Shown in pieces: positions 63,158 to 64,000 of a stretch of 64,000 nucleotides of DNA. This DNA comes from Methylobacterium terrae (GTDB taxonomy: Bacteria > Pseudomonadota > Alphaproteobacteria > Rhizobiales > Beijerinckiaceae). The first letter of the stretch is position 1. Each line of letters begins with the position of its first letter. The position numbers and the translations under genes were made by a program. The stretch is taken from assembly GCF_003173755.1 (NCBI RefSeq), contig NZ_CP029553.1, forward strand, positions 2,988,501 to 3,052,500, read 5' to 3'. The notes under the pieces were generated by a model. The model saw nothing but the letters and a program-made list of their open reading frames with translations, searched no databases and was not told where the DNA came from.

Positions 63158-64000
63158 TCAGGGCTTCTCTGCGACAGGCGAGGCCGAGGGCGCAAGGTCG
63201 CCCGCCAAGGCGAGGGCGCGCAGCCAGGCGATCGCCGCACCGACGCCGGCGGTCCACCAGGCCTGCCAGGCGCCGTGCTCGACGAAGGCGACGATGCCGG
63301 CCGCGGCGAGCAGCGCCAGGGCAGTGCTGCGGGCGAGCGCCGGCCAGCGGCCCAGCGACCGCAGGGCCAGGACCAGGACGAGCGCCGCGAGCGCCGCCCC
63401 GACGAATCCGAGCTCGGCCCAGACCTGCAGGAAGCTGTTGTGCGGGTGCCCGACCGCCAGCATGACGCGCAGGTCGGGCTCGAGCCGCTCGGCCACCGGC
63501 GCGTCCTGGAAGCGCCCGCTGGTGCCGTAGCCGGCCCCGCGCCAGGGATCCTCCGCCACGGCCGCGCCGAAGCTGCGGGCGATGGCGACGCGCGCCCGGG
63601 TGCTGCTGGCGGCGAGCCGCTGGTGGAGCGCGTCCGGCATCGCGCGGGCGAGGAGGTCGCCCTCGACGGGAGAGAGGACGAGGGCGCCGAGCAGTGCCGC
63701 CCCGGCGAGGCCGATGCCCGCCCGGGCCGGCAGCCAGCGAAGGGCACAGAACGTGAGGGCGCCGGTGGCGAGCCCCAGCACCGTCGCGCCGCTGACCGAG
63801 CGCCAGGCCGCCACCGCGAAGGCCGCGAGGCAGAGCGCCGCCAGCCCGCGCCGCCCGCGCGCCGCCAGGAGGGCGGCGAGGGGGAGGACCAGCAGCATCA
63901 TGGTCAGGAGCGGCCGGTTGAACGCGAAGGCGGCGACGCGCTGGCCGAGCGCCTCGCGGATCACGAGGCCGGAGGCGAGGTCCGCCACCACGTAGAGGCA
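63158..64000 (-). CDS. O-antigen ligase/polymerase family protein, 5' end cut by window
   Basis: Over 278 residues visible; the start lies beyond the right edge. A strongly hydrophobic multi-helix protein with the Wzy_C hallmark GHPHNSFLQVWAELGFVG at about two-thirds of the visible length, and the periplasmic-loop Arg-rich segment RVAIARSFGAAVAEDPWRG. Such inner-membrane proteins ligate or polymerise surface glycans such as O-antigen. Its stop is 19 bases before the gor start; both on the minus strand, so possibly co-transcribed, though functions are unrelated. Confidence 0.85.
   Translation of the reverse strand, partial: CLYVVADLASGLVIREALGQRVAAFAFNRPLLTMMLLVLPLAALLAARGRRGLAALCLAAFAVAAWRSVSGATVLGLATGALTFCALRWLPARAGIGLAGAALLGALVLSPVEGDLLARAMPDALHQRLAASSTRARVAIARSFGAAVAEDPWRGAGYGTSGRFQDAPVAERLEPDLRVMLAVGHPHNSFLQVWAELGFVGAALAALVLVLALRSLGRWPALARSTALALLAAAGIVAFVEHGAWQAWWTAGVGAAIAWLRALALAGDLAPSASPVAEKP

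Overview
The window is about 72% G+C, almost gap-free and full of four-base gene overlaps. Gene content points to an alphaproteobacterium, most likely Methylobacteriaceae (Methylobacterium-like): a formate dehydrogenase cluster with its DUF3305/DUF3306/DUF6352/DUF6505/TorD accessory set, a BzdR/BoxR-type regulator, a class II DAHP synthase and KdsD. The genus is inferred from gene families only. No tRNA, rRNA, CRISPR array, transposase or phage gene was seen, so this reads as chromosome backbone with a few accessory patches.

Layout. 1-6803 (minus): a tightly overlapping operon ending in the large molybdenum/tungsten subunit of a membrane- or periplasm-directed formate dehydrogenase, which runs off the left edge. 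A four-cluster ferredoxin-like protein is divergent at 6975-8996. 9111-10273: an unrecognised two-gene cassette whose second gene has a HEPN-type R-x4-H motif. 10304-13736: a WD40-cytochrome c fusion, a zinc-type COG0523 GTPase behind a Zur-like operator, and small conserved proteins. 13891-18846: a molybdenum cofactor operon (two MoeA-like genes, mobB, moeA) behind a probable Moco riboswitch whose closing stem includes the first start codon. 18959-25392: a PheC-like periplasmic protein, a pentapeptide-repeat protein and an RND efflux pump. 25700-33000: a 3-oxoadipyl-CoA thiolase, a BzdR-like regulator, KdsD, small enzymes and a chemoreceptor. 33193-39275: TRAP permeases without a binding protein, a GST, an orphan modA behind a ModE-like box, 4-hydroxyproline epimerase and carbonic anhydrase. 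39376-46631: two tandem diguanylate cyclases sharing near-identical DNA, an MFS pump, DoxX, an unusual PAS protein and a LuxR-type response regulator. 46910-55429: a binding protein, an AlgX-like protein, a MATE pump, a MaoC hydratase, a divergent acetyltransferase/TetR pair, HtpG and a Crp/Fnr regulator. 56170-64000: DAHP synthase, a putative cyclase-PAP2-G1 protease operon, glutathione reductase and part of an O-antigen ligase.

The unifying theme is molybdenum. An enzyme that needs bis-MGD cofactor, its maturation factors, cofactor-insertion genes with a probable cofactor-sensing leader, and a molybdate-binding protein with a ModE-like operator all lie within 37 kb. The best candidates for something undescribed are the HEPN cassette (9111-10273), the cyclase/phosphatase/glutamic-protease gene set (57840-61722), and a palindromic repeat that has become coding sequence in the DUF3306 gene.
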